A stretch of 64,000 nucleotides of DNA from Candidatus Hydrogenedens sp. Lineage in GTDB: Bacteria; Hydrogenedentota; Hydrogenedentia; Hydrogenedentales; CAITNO01. Below are positions 29,894 to 38,617 of the stretch, piece after piece. Below the pieces are notes generated by a model, which saw nothing but the letters and a program-made list of their open reading frames with translations, did not search any database and was not told where the DNA came from. Numbering within the stretch: position 1 is the first letter of the stretch; each line of letters starts with the position of its first letter. The stretch is from contig JAAYJV010000151.1 of NCBI GenBank assembly GCA_012522755.1, positions 62,001-126,000 on the forward strand, given 5' to 3'. A program made the position numbers and the translations under genes.

Positions 29894-31645
29894 ATGCGTT
29901 ATTTCGGACTCACCATTTCTTTGATTTGTGCAGCAATGGCCTGTCATTTCACCGCTTCAGGACAGGATCTTGATGATGCGATCCCGGAAGCTCACAGTGA
30001 GACAGCCGCGGCGGATGCGGACAGTGTACAAAGCGCCGGTGCCAATGCCCTGAAAGCGGCCATTTCCGCTGATCTCATTGATCTGAGCGAGCTGCGTGCT
30101 GCGGCCGAAAGAATGCCCGACTCTGAAATACTCCGACTGAGTCTCAATGATGCAGTCCGTATAGCCGTGGACAACAACCCCGATATCCTCATTGCGGAGC
30201 TTGAACCGGAAAAGGCTGAAGCGGAAAACTTTGCAGCTCATGGCGAGTTCGATCCCATTTTCCAGCATACCTTCTCTTTTACCAGGGCCGCCCTCTCCCT
30301 CAACCAGCAGCTGAGAACTTTCGCCGGCGTTTTCATGCCTTCAGCCATTGACTCCCGATCCTTCAGCAACGAAAGCGCTCTGGCCGGAAAACTGACTACA
30401 GGTACCCAGTATGCCCTCCAATTCCAAGTGGACTTCGACAAAAACACCTATGGTGGCAGTGTTGGCGAATACGGCGCAACCTTGGGACTCATGTTGACCC
30501 AACCTGTATTGCGTGGCTTCGGCAAAGATGTCAATCGTATCCGAATCCGTGCCAGCTCCAATTTGAAAGAACTTTCTGAAGCACAGCTGAAACTGGTAAT
30601 CCTCAATAAAACGGCTGATACCATCAAAGCCTACTGGGATCTCGTGGGTGCCACGGAAGCAGTCCGGGTCTATGAAGGGGCCTTGCGCAATGCGGAACGG
30701 TTGCTGACCATCAGTGAAACACGCCGTGATATCGGAACGGCCGCGGACATCGATGTTTTACAGGCTAAAGCCGGGGTGGCCATGCGCCAATCGGAACTCA
30801 TACAGGCTTTTGCCCGTATTTCCGACGCAGGGGACGCATTGAAACTGCTGCTGAATATGAAAGACAATGATCGTTTCTCTCCTATTACCATCCTTCCTCT
30901 GGACAGACCGGATCCATCCAGCAACACTTTTTTTGATGCGAACGCTTTCGAAGAAAGTCTGGAGATCTCTGTTGAGAAAGCCCTGGAACTGCGTCCTGAA
31001 AATATCATGACGGATCTGGAAATCGCCAATGCGCTCCTCGAGGAAGAAAAGGCTCGAAACGATATGCTTCCTCAGGTGGACTTTGTGGGATTGTATGCCC
31101 GCGGCGGACGAAACACCCTTCTGGGCCGCACTCTGGCCGGTATCCGTGACAATCAGGACTATACCTATAATTTCGGCATCCAGGCTTCCATTCCCATCAA
31201 CAACCGTGCCGGTCGCGGTGCTCATCAACGGGCACGCCTCGGCGTCCGTCAGGCGGAAGAGCGGCGGAAACAGGCGCTCATGGCACTGATGATGCGCATT
31301 CATGTGGCGGCCCGTGGCGTGGTTACAGGAAAGACACTGGTGGAAAGCAACCATCAGACAACGCTTCTTCAGGAAACCAATGTCATGGCCGAAGAGAAGC
31401 GCCTGAAGATCGGTATTTCCAACAGTTACCAGGTATTGAAAGTTCAGGAAGATCTCACAGCCGCACAGGTTTCAGAATTACAGGCCAGTATCGCCTTTGA
31501 AAAAGCACTGGTGGAACTGCAACTGGCGGAAGGCTCTCTGTTGGACAATTTGGGTATACAATGGAATCACGATCCTTCCATAGAGCCTGTGTCCTGGATT
31601 GAAAGCGTGGGACTGCTCTATGAAAGCGAAGGGAAAACTCCCTGA
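29894..31645 (+). CDS. TolC-family outer-membrane protein
   Basis: 583 residues with a signal peptide (about 1-23), a short Ala/Asp-rich linker and two copies of the TolC helical repeat: LRLSLNDAVRIAVDNNPDI near 85, and later the long helices ending in QVSELQASIAFEKALVEL. It should form an outer-membrane exit duct for type I secretion or efflux. No membrane-fusion or inner-membrane pump gene is next to it, so it may serve pumps encoded elsewhere. Confidence 0.87.
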   Translation: MRYFGLTISLICAAMACHFTASGQDLDDAIPEAHSETAAADADSVQSAGANALKAAISADLIDLSELRAAAERMPDSEILRLSLNDAVRIAVDNNPDILIAELEPEKAEAENFAAHGEFDPIFQHTFSFTRAALSLNQQLRTFAGVFMPSAIDSRSFSNESALAGKLTTGTQYALQFQVDFDKNTYGGSVGEYGATLGLMLTQPVLRGFGKDVNRIRIRASSNLKELSEAQLKLVILNKTADTIKAYWDLVGATEAVRVYEGALRNAERLLTISETRRDIGTAADIDVLQAKAGVAMRQSELIQAFARISDAGDALKLLLNMKDNDRFSPITILPLDRPDPSSNTFFDANAFEESLEISVEKALELRPENIMTDLEIANALLEEEKARNDMLPQVDFVGLYARGGRNTLLGRTLAGIRDNQDYTYNFGIQASIPINNRAGRGAHQRARLGVRQAEERRKQALMALMMRIHVAARGVVTGKTLVESNHQTTLLQETNVMAEEKRLKIGISNSYQVLKVQEDLTAAQVSELQASIAFEKALVELQLAEGSLLDNLGIQWNHDPSIEPVSWIESVGLLYESEGKTP

Positions 31646-31801
31646 TCCATTGCAGCTGCTGACCGGTCTGCCAGGCTGAAATAAAGTGCCTCCGAGGTCT
31701 GTCAAACAGTACATACCCTCTGGCACACGCCACCTATGACAGTTCCCCCACTCTGTCCTTTCTCCCGAGGAAAGCCCGTTCTGATCCGGAAAGGAAAGAT
31801 C

Positions 31802-33172
31802 ATGAATGTTCTGCTGTTCATTTCTTTGCTGACCCTTCAAATTGCTGAACCCCGGCTGTTCACCTTGGAATCACCTGCAAATGTCTGGGATGTAGCCACT
31901 GCAAAGATGAGCCAGACCGATCAGCAGGATATCCTTCTTCTGGTAAATGATGAGCAGGCCTGGCCTTCCTGTAAAGAACTGCTTCTTTACGCTCCCGACA
32001 CTGAGGGCGCTTACCCCTCTCAACCCACCCATCGCCTTGCCTTGCCGGAGGAAACAGGAGCGCTTTTCCTGGCGGAGGTTGACGGAAAAGAACCTGTGGA
32101 AATCGTGGCTGTCCACGGATCAGGCGCAAAGATTTATCACTTCACTGGCCATGGGTTTTCTCTTTTGAAAACACTTGAATTTCAATCCCTCTATCCCACA
32201 GGGAGCCGGGAGCCTTCCTTTGTCAAAGCAGGTGCCCTGGACTTGCGCGGCTCCGGTGTGGATGAATGGTTGATACCGCTTCCGGGAGGTTTTCAAATCA
32301 GAAACTCCCAAGAAGAATTCGCCTTCATTCCCTGTGATCTCGTCAGTGAAATGCGTTCCGGAGAAAGCATCTTCATTGTGCATCGCTTTCCCGATATTCA
32401 TGCCTTCGCCCACCCGGAAACAAAGACCCGGGCTCTGGCTTTTCTCAGCGATGAGTTCGCGGATTTCGCCTGGGGCGATGATTGGGAAAAACGCAAGCGT
32501 ATCCCTTTGCCCATGAAGCTGGAAGAAAAATGGGATGCCTCGGCCAGAATGAAAGATATTACAGGTGATGGTTTTCCTGATCTGGTCATTACCCAGACCA
32601 GAGGAACAAGCCAGATGTATGCGGAGACACATGTATATCTGGCGAAAGAACCCTTTGTTTATGACGACACGCCTGATGCGATTTTCTCGGCAAAAGGTGC
32701 TGTCTCCAGTCCCGTTCTTCTGGATGTGAATGGTGACGGTTTTCAAGACCTCATCTTTATTCGCATTCCCTTCGGTGTCAAGAATCTGGTGAGTTTTTTT
32801 GTAAGAAATAAAATCAGCATTAAAGCGGGAGTACATCTCTTTGATGGTCAGCGGTTTCATTCCAAAGCCGACTACAGCACACAGATGACCATGGATGCGC
32901 CTGAAGGGCGGGCAAGGGTTGCCTATACCTTCGGTGACTTCAACGGAGACGGTCTCGTGGATGTTATTTATGGAAGCGGGAAAAATACATTGGCTCTCTA
33001 TCTGGGGGACAGTAAAGCTTTTCTGTCTTCACGCCCCTGGAAAAAATTTGCTGTTCCCGCCTTCGGAACAGCTCGCCCTTATGATCTGGACGGCCAAGGC
33101 GGCAAAGATCTCATTCTTTTCCGGCCCGGCACCGACTTGGGAAAACGGGTGGAAGTTTTTTTGTTTCAGTAA
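31802..33172 (+). CDS. Exported FG-GAP/VCBS-repeat protein
   Basis: 456 residues from the ATG at 31802, preceded by GGAAAGGAAAG. The signal peptide is short (about 16 residues). At least three calcium-binding-type blades show the DxNGDGxxD pattern (ITGDGFPDLVI, VNGDGFQDLIF, FNGDGLVDVIY), and a fourth is degenerate (LDGQGGKDLIL), so the C-terminal half is probably a beta-propeller. Function is unknown; relatives are surface or periplasmic. The 230 bases after it hold no gene, only a TATAAT box at 33356-33361 before the acyltransferase. Confidence 0.8.
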   Translation: MNVLLFISLLTLQIAEPRLFTLESPANVWDVATAKMSQTDQQDILLLVNDEQAWPSCKELLLYAPDTEGAYPSQPTHRLALPEETGALFLAEVDGKEPVEIVAVHGSGAKIYHFTGHGFSLLKTLEFQSLYPTGSREPSFVKAGALDLRGSGVDEWLIPLPGGFQIRNSQEEFAFIPCDLVSEMRSGESIFIVHRFPDIHAFAHPETKTRALAFLSDEFADFAWGDDWEKRKRIPLPMKLEEKWDASARMKDITGDGFPDLVITQTRGTSQMYAETHVYLAKEPFVYDDTPDAIFSAKGAVSSPVLLDVNGDGFQDLIFIRIPFGVKNLVSFFVRNKISIKAGVHLFDGQRFHSKADYSTQMTMDAPEGRARVAYTFGDFNGDGLVDVIYGSGKNTLALYLGDSKAFLSSRPWKKFAVPAFGTARPYDLDGQGGKDLILFRPGTDLGKRVEVFLFQ

Positions 33173-33406
33173 TTGCACCAGGGTCTCCGGCGGTGCCTGA
33201 TAAGGTCTGTATCCGATCTTGAGGGAGTTGCGGACAGAATGGACACGGCAGGCCTCTGTGTTTGTGTGGTGAAAAGAAATGAAAAAAAGGGCTGTATTTT
33301 TCGGCGGGCATGAGACACCTGTTTCCCTGGGAAGAAATCAACACTCCATTTACTGTATAATGCTAAACATTCAACACTTCCTGTTTGCCTGATTTGGAGA
33401 AACACC

Positions 33407-34024
33407 ATGTCTTACACCATTTTTGATACACCTTTTGTTTCTGTCATCGGCCGTATCTGGGCGCGTATTTTCCTGGGTATTCTGGGTTGGAAAAAGGAGG
33501 GCGATATTCCGGAGGTTCCCAAATTTGTACTTATCGCCGCTCCCCATACCTCAAATTGGGATTTGCCGATTATGCTCGCTCTGGGATTTTTGTTCCGTGC
33601 CAAGCTTTTCTGGATGAGTAAAGAATCTGTTTTCCGATGGCCCTTCGGTGGATTGTTGCGTTGGCTGGGCGGAATTCCCATTGACCGGAGTAAACCCAAC
33701 GGCGTCGTAGGTCAGTGCATCGAACGTTTTGAACAGCGGGACACCCTGATTCTGGCTGTTCCTCCGGAGGGTACCCGTAAAAAAGTGCGACGGTGGAAGA
33801 CAGGTTTTTATCATATTGCCGTGGGCGCCAATGTCCCCATTGCTCTGGGATTTCTGGATTATGGACGACGTCGGGGCGGCGTGAACGGCTTGTTCCATCC
33901 CACGGGAGATTATGACCGGGACATTGCCGAACTCCAAGCTTTCTATGCCGGTATCACGCCCAAATACCCCGCCCTGTATGAAACGACTCAGTCCGAAGAA
34001 AAGGAAGAAGAGCCAAAAGAGTAG
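33407..34024 (+). CDS. PlsC-like lysophospholipid acyltransferase
   Basis: 205 residues. The acyltransferase blocks are visible: HTSNWDLP (H and D spaced as in HxxxxD) near 47, the GGIPIDRSK block near 88, PEGTRKKV near 122 and a hydrophobic VPIALGFLDYG block. Enzymes of this subgroup acylate lysophosphatidate or related lipids at the inner membrane. The substrate is not certain. Confidence 0.85.
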   Translation: MSYTIFDTPFVSVIGRIWARIFLGILGWKKEGDIPEVPKFVLIAAPHTSNWDLPIMLALGFLFRAKLFWMSKESVFRWPFGGLLRWLGGIPIDRSKPNGVVGQCIERFEQRDTLILAVPPEGTRKKVRRWKTGFYHIAVGANVPIALGFLDYGRRRGGVNGLFHPTGDYDRDIAELQAFYAGITPKYPALYETTQSEEKEEEPKE

Positions 34025-34147
34025 TCTGTCGGGTTATTTTCACTGCCCATTTTCTCACAGCAGCCCCTTCATCATCCTTATAGTGGCGCATTTCTTTTCG
34101 TCCCTCCAAAAGCGTATACTTGAGTTACTTTAGAGGACGGGAATTTC

Positions 34148-35755
34148 TTGGACCAGAACACACAACAGAGTCATTCTTCGAGCGATTTTTCTCAAATACG
34201 CCGTTTCGCCGCCGTTTTTGCCGGAGGCACCATGATCAGCCGTGTTGCCGGACTATTGCGTGATATGGTTTTTGCTCACACCATTCCCGCCATACCGCTG
34301 GGTTCTTTCCTCTTCGCCTTCAGCCTTCCGAATATGCTCAGAGACATGCTCGGAGAAGGGGCGGTCAATGCGGCACTGGTGCCTGTGCTCAGTCAGTCCC
34401 GGACTCAACACGATGACGAAGAGTACAGACAGGTAATCTCTTCACTCATGACGCTCATGCTGTGCTTTTTCGTTGTATTGACTGTCGTCGGTATTTTGCT
34501 GATGCCTCTGGCCCCGGGTCTTCTGGCTTCTTTAAAAATCTTTACGGGTAAGGCGCTCCCGCAAAGCGCCGAAGAATTGGAGGAAACAGTCCGTCTCATG
34601 CAATGGACTTTTCCTTATCTCTTCTTCATAGGCACAGCGGTCTTTGCCATGGCTCCCCTTTTCGTGGCGCGTCATTACAGCACTCCAGCCTGGACTCCGG
34701 CTGTCATGAATTTCAGTTTCATTCTCTGCGCCATTCTGCTGGGCACACGTTTCGACAACCCGGCCTGGGCTCTGGTTACAGGGGTCTGGGTGGGCGGTCT
34801 TATTCAACTGGCTGTGCTCTGGTTTGCCATGTTCCGTCATATCGGACTTGTGCTTCCCACACTTCATCTGCATCTGAAGAGTATATCCCGGGCCCTGTGG
34901 CTTCTCTTTCCCGTGATCCTGGGTCAGGCGGCTGGCGAGGTCAACAAATTAGTGGACCGCTTTTTTGCCCTGTCACTGGGTGAAGACACCGTACTGGCCC
35001 TGTATATTTCAAACCGGCTCGTTCAGCTTCCTCTCTCTATCTTCGGTGTTTCCGTTGCTGTAGCACTTCTCCCGGCTTTGTCTAAAGCCTATGTCTCGAA
35101 CAAGGACGATGAACAACAATCTTTACTTTCCTCAGGGCTGCGCCAGGCTTTTTTTCTTACAGCTCCTGCGGCCATCGCTCTGATTGTACTGCGACACCCT
35201 GTTATACGGCTTCTTTTTCAACGGGGTGAATTTGGAGAAGAGGCCACGAATATGGCGGCCGGTGCTCTCTTATACGCTGCTCTGGGACTCGTTTTCTTTG
35301 CTTTTGTAAAAGTCATGGTACAGGGTTTTTATGCCCGTCAAAGCACAAGACTCCCTGTGATCATTGCCAGTGGCTGCATGATTCTCAATATCATTTTAAA
35401 TGCTCTTCTTGTGGGTCCCATGGGCTATCAGGGACTTGCTCTGGCCACCAGCATTTCTTATGCGGTCAACTTTTTAATTCTCTTTCTCTGTTACAGTGTG
35501 GCTGTCCGAAGCTTGTTTTCCCTTTCTTTTCTCTCGGCAATACTTAAAATTATTGCTGCCACTTTTTGTATGGGTGTCACAGCCTGGTTTATACATGAAA
35601 AGTTGCAGACGCTGGCTGGCGGAGCGCATGCCCTGAGGCAACTGCTTACGCTTGGCGGTACAGCGCTTACAGCCGGAAGTGTTTATGCTCTGCTGTGTTT
35701 CCTTCTGAATATTGAAGAGTTCAGGCCTTTTCGGCGTCTGCTTTTCCGACGATAA
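34148..35755 (+). CDS. murJ: Lipid II flippase MurJ
   Basis: 535 residues, about 14 membrane helices of the MOP superfamily. The family N-terminus (GGTMISRVAGLLRDMVFA) and PNMLRDMLGEGAVNAALVPV near 56-75 are clear. It moves the peptidoglycan precursor lipid II across the inner membrane. The start is a TTG at 34148 after a GAGGACGGG ribosome site; an internal ATG at 34231 would cut into the conserved first helix. A TATACT box lies at 34115-34120. Confidence 0.94.
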   Translation: MDQNTQQSHSSSDFSQIRRFAAVFAGGTMISRVAGLLRDMVFAHTIPAIPLGSFLFAFSLPNMLRDMLGEGAVNAALVPVLSQSRTQHDDEEYRQVISSLMTLMLCFFVVLTVVGILLMPLAPGLLASLKIFTGKALPQSAEELEETVRLMQWTFPYLFFIGTAVFAMAPLFVARHYSTPAWTPAVMNFSFILCAILLGTRFDNPAWALVTGVWVGGLIQLAVLWFAMFRHIGLVLPTLHLHLKSISRALWLLFPVILGQAAGEVNKLVDRFFALSLGEDTVLALYISNRLVQLPLSIFGVSVAVALLPALSKAYVSNKDDEQQSLLSSGLRQAFFLTAPAAIALIVLRHPVIRLLFQRGEFGEEATNMAAGALLYAALGLVFFAFVKVMVQGFYARQSTRLPVIIASGCMILNIILNALLVGPMGYQGLALATSISYAVNFLILFLCYSVAVRSLFSLSFLSAILKIIAATFCMGVTAWFIHEKLQTLAGGAHALRQLLTLGGTALTAGSVYALLCFLLNIEEFRPFRRLLFRR

Positions 35756-35930
35756 GCGTGGATGACTCCACTTTTCTTCGGCTCTGAAGCGCTGCGAAAG
35801 TATGCAGTTTCGACTCATACTTGAAGACTCCCCTGCTTATCTGGCTCAATAGAGCGATTGAATTCAGTCTGTTTATTCTTCTACTGTTCCATACTTTCCC
35901 TCCCGAATTTTATTTTTTGAAAGGAATACT

Positions 35931-37094
35931 GTGAATCGCACGCTGCTCTTGATTCTATGCTATGGCGGCATGGTGAGTGTCGCCATCTGCCTCAACCTCA
36001 TGCCGGTACATTACACGACTTTCGCCCAGGAGTTCGGTAATCTTCACGAGGAGCAATTGGGGCGTATTTCAGCACTGGTATTTGCAGGTGTGGTCATCGG
36101 TGTTTTATTAAGCGGCCCCCTGGCTGACCGTTTCGGGGCGGCCCTTTTCACTTGTCTGGGCCTGCTCATTTCCGGTATCGGTCTGTTGCTTATTTCCATT
36201 GCACGCAGCTATGAACTGCTTTTGGTGGCAAGTGTTGTAGCCGGATTCGGAGCGGGAATTCTGGATATGCTCATGAGTCCCATAGTCTCCGCTGTATGCG
36301 TTGACCGTCGTGCTTCGGCCTTGAACCACCTTCACGCCTTTTATTGTATAGGTGCATTGGCCACCGTTCTTCTGGCATCGGCCTGTATGCGGCTGGGTAT
36401 CTCCTGGCGTATTCTTGCAGCGGCCATGGCACTGGTTCCTCTCGCTTTGACGGGCCTTCTCTTTCTGACTGATTTTCCGCCACTGGTCCATCCAGAACGT
36501 TCCCGGGACAATATTGTGCATCTTATTTTACGGCCCCGTTTTTTTGCAGCCCTGATTATCATCTGGCTCATCGGTGCGACAGAAAACGGAATCATCCAAT
36601 GGCTGCCGGCCTTTGCAGAACGGGGTCTGGGCTTTGATAAATCCATGGGCGGCGTTGCAGCCGGCATGTTCTCATTGTTCATGGCTGGCGGGCGTCTTGC
36701 CGCACCGGGTGTTTTGAAAAAGATGGGATCTTACGGCGTTCTTTTCGCCGGTATCTTTCTTTGCATTGCCTGTTACCTTTTGGGAACCCTGATTCCTGTG
36801 CCGGCCATCGCTTTGGCGGCCTGTGTTCTTGCCGGGCTGGCCTGCAGTGTTCTCTGGCCGACCTGGCTGGGTATCACGGCTGACATTTTCCCTCAAGGCG
36901 GTGCATCCATGTTTGCGCTTCTGGCGGCCTTGGGTAATTTCGGCGGTCTGGTAGTGCCCTGGATTATCGGAGGCATAGCGGAACATTCCAGCATCCGCTC
37001 AGGTCTGCTCATTGGTACTCTGGCTCCAGTTTTTCTGGCTCTGTTGGCCTTTTTCTGTCTCTATTCAGATAAAAAAACCGTCTCATCCCCTTGA
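35931..37094 (+). CDS. Major facilitator superfamily transporter
   Basis: 387 residues, 12 predicted membrane helices, GTG start after GAAAGGAA. The MFS motif between helices 2 and 3 is present (GPLADRFGAALF near 62). The shape (RISALVFAGVVIGVLLSGPLADR) recalls sugar or FucP-type carriers, but the substrate cannot be read. It stands alone between murJ and the rplM operon. Confidence 0.85.
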   Translation: MNRTLLLILCYGGMVSVAICLNLMPVHYTTFAQEFGNLHEEQLGRISALVFAGVVIGVLLSGPLADRFGAALFTCLGLLISGIGLLLISIARSYELLLVASVVAGFGAGILDMLMSPIVSAVCVDRRASALNHLHAFYCIGALATVLLASACMRLGISWRILAAAMALVPLALTGLLFLTDFPPLVHPERSRDNIVHLILRPRFFAALIIIWLIGATENGIIQWLPAFAERGLGFDKSMGGVAAGMFSLFMAGGRLAAPGVLKKMGSYGVLFAGIFLCIACYLLGTLIPVPAIALAACVLAGLACSVLWPTWLGITADIFPQGGASMFALLAALGNFGGLVVPWIIGGIAEHSSIRSGLLIGTLAPVFLALLAFFCLYSDKKTVSSP

Positions 37095-37184
37095 TTTCAA
37101 TACAGGCAAAAGATCTGCTGATTTTGACTGTGAGAAAGTGCAGTTTGAACTTGAAGTCCTCTGGAAATAAACTGCAGAAGAAAG

Positions 37185-37214
37185 TTGCACTTATCCTTCT
37201 CTATTTGCTATGAT
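37185..37214 (+). promoter_or_regulatory. rplM-rpsI promoter
   Basis: TTGCAC (37185-37190), an 18-base spacer and TATGAT (37209-37214), with a leader of about 75 bases before rplM. Confidence 0.6.
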
Positions 37215-37295
37215 TAAGCTCCCCGTTGCTGATTATTCCCAATTTAGAAACTCAAACCTATAATGTCGCTATGACTCCAACCGGAGGATTGTTTT

Positions 37296-37727
37296 GTGAA
37301 AACCTATGTCCCCACACAAGGGGCTGAGCCCAAGCAATGGTATGTGATTGACGCTGAAGGGCAGTCCATCGGGCGTGTAGCCGCTGTTGTTGCCTCCTTA
37401 TTGCGTGGCAAGCACAAGCCTGAATACACCCCCTATCTGGATTGTGGCGATTCTGTTGTTGTTATCAATGCCGCAAAGGTACGCCTCATCGGCTCCAAAG
37501 GCCGCAGGAAAATCTATTACCGGCACTCTGGATATCCGGGTGGTCTGAAAGAGACCCCTCTGGAAATTATGCTTGAGAAACACCCCACCCGCGCCATGGA
37601 AAAAGCGATCAACGGCATGCTGCCGGGCAATCGTCTGGGTCGCAAACTGGCTACGCAATACCGCGTTTATGCCGGTGCCGAACATCCCCATGAAGCGCAG
37701 AACCCCATTCCATATACAGTGAAATAA
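37296..37727 (+). CDS. rplM: 50S ribosomal protein uL13
   Basis: 143 residues, GTG start after GGAGGAT. Typical motifs: WYVIDAEGQSIGRVA, LRGKHKPEYTP, GDSVVVINA, and the C-terminal KRLYVYAGAEHPH-like end. A large-subunit assembly protein; paired with rpsI as in most bacteria. Confidence 0.97.
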   Translation: MKTYVPTQGAEPKQWYVIDAEGQSIGRVAAVVASLLRGKHKPEYTPYLDCGDSVVVINAAKVRLIGSKGRRKIYYRHSGYPGGLKETPLEIMLEKHPTRAMEKAINGMLPGNRLGRKLATQYRVYAGAEHPHEAQNPIPYTVK

Positions 37728-37747
37728 TCATTTAGGGAGAGCCTGTT

Positions 37748-38149
37748 GTGATAGATGCAAACACCAAAGAAATCGTAGCACTGGGAAGACGCAAACGCGC
37801 ATCGGCGCGGGTTCGTATCAAACCGGGTACAGGCGTGTTCACCGTTAACGGACGGCCTGTTGATGAATATCTTGCCCGTGAAACACTTGTTCAGCTCGCT
37901 GAGTTGCCGCTGGTAACCGCAGGACTGAAAGAGAGCACCGATGTCCGTGCTCTTTGCACAGGCGGCGGCCTGGCCGGCCAGGCCGGTGCCCTGAGTATGG
38001 GTATTGCCCGTGCACTTGTGGAACAGGACGAAGAACTTCGTGCCACCCTGCGCAGTAAAGGCTTGCTCACCCGTGATGCCCGTGAAGTTGAACGTAAAAA
38101 ATACGGTCAGCCCGGCGCACGCAAACGCTTCCAGTTCTCCAAACGCTGA
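37748..38149 (+). CDS. rpsI: 30S ribosomal protein uS9
   Basis: 133 residues, GTG start after GGGAGAG. It ends in the conserved PGARKRFQFSKR tail that reaches the P-site tRNA, and carries GRRKRASARV near the N-terminus. It follows rplM by 20 bases and is closed by an intrinsic terminator. Confidence 0.97.
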   Translation: MIDANTKEIVALGRRKRASARVRIKPGTGVFTVNGRPVDEYLARETLVQLAELPLVTAGLKESTDVRALCTGGGLAGQAGALSMGIARALVEQDEELRATLRSKGLLTRDAREVERKKYGQPGARKRFQFSKR

Positions 38150-38170
38150 TACTTTTTCTTTCGCCTTTTC

Positions 38171-38204
38171 AATCCCGCCTCCTCTGTGTGGCGGGATTTT
38201 TTTT
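38171..38204 (+). terminator. rplM-rpsI terminator
   Basis: A 9-bp stem AATCCCGCC/GGCGGGATT (38171-38179 with 38190-38198) followed by an eight-T run. Confidence 0.92.
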
Positions 38205-38537
38205 GTCCGTACTTAGAAGTCTATCTCTTGGGAGAACAAAAAGGCGTAAAAACCGGAATGACGGCGGGGGTTGGTCTTGGGGAAAATAAGAGACTTGAAG
38301 GTTCAGTGGTCTCAGGGGAGTCGGCCGGATCCGACGGATCGGTCGGATGTGGGCGGAGCGGGAGTCTGTTCCGGGCATTGCTGCGAGGTCAGTGGCCCAA
38401 GTGGACTGTACGGACGAGTCAAGAATACAGGCCTTTTATGCCCCTTGTACTTTTTCCGTGTGCAACCTGATTGACCTGGTTAAAAGATAAAGGCTGATTT
38501 GGTTGCGGCTGTGCTGCGCACTGTATTTCATCAAAAA
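38205..38537. repeat. Gene-free stretch with dispersed-repeat fragments
   Basis: No supported gene. It contains a perfect 7-bp inverted repeat (ATCCGAC at 38329-38335, GTCGGAT at 38342-38348). A segment at 38371-38404 matches the reverse complement of about 53092-53125 at roughly 27 of 34 positions. An inverted copy (about 38498-38519) of the sequence that opens the repeat at 16235 and 52674 is also present. It looks like a graveyard of small dispersed elements. Confidence 0.6.
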
Positions 38538-38567
38538 TTGATGCCACTCTATATTTCATCGTACAAT
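38538..38567 (+). promoter_or_regulatory. Candidate promoter of the nfeD-floA operon
   Basis: TTGATG (38538-38543), an 18-base spacer and TACAAT (38562-38567), about 50 bases before the first gene. Confidence 0.5.
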
Positions 38568-38617
38568 AAGAATTCAAGAAAGACCGTCTCACCCACACAC
38601 TGAAGGAAAGACCGGAT

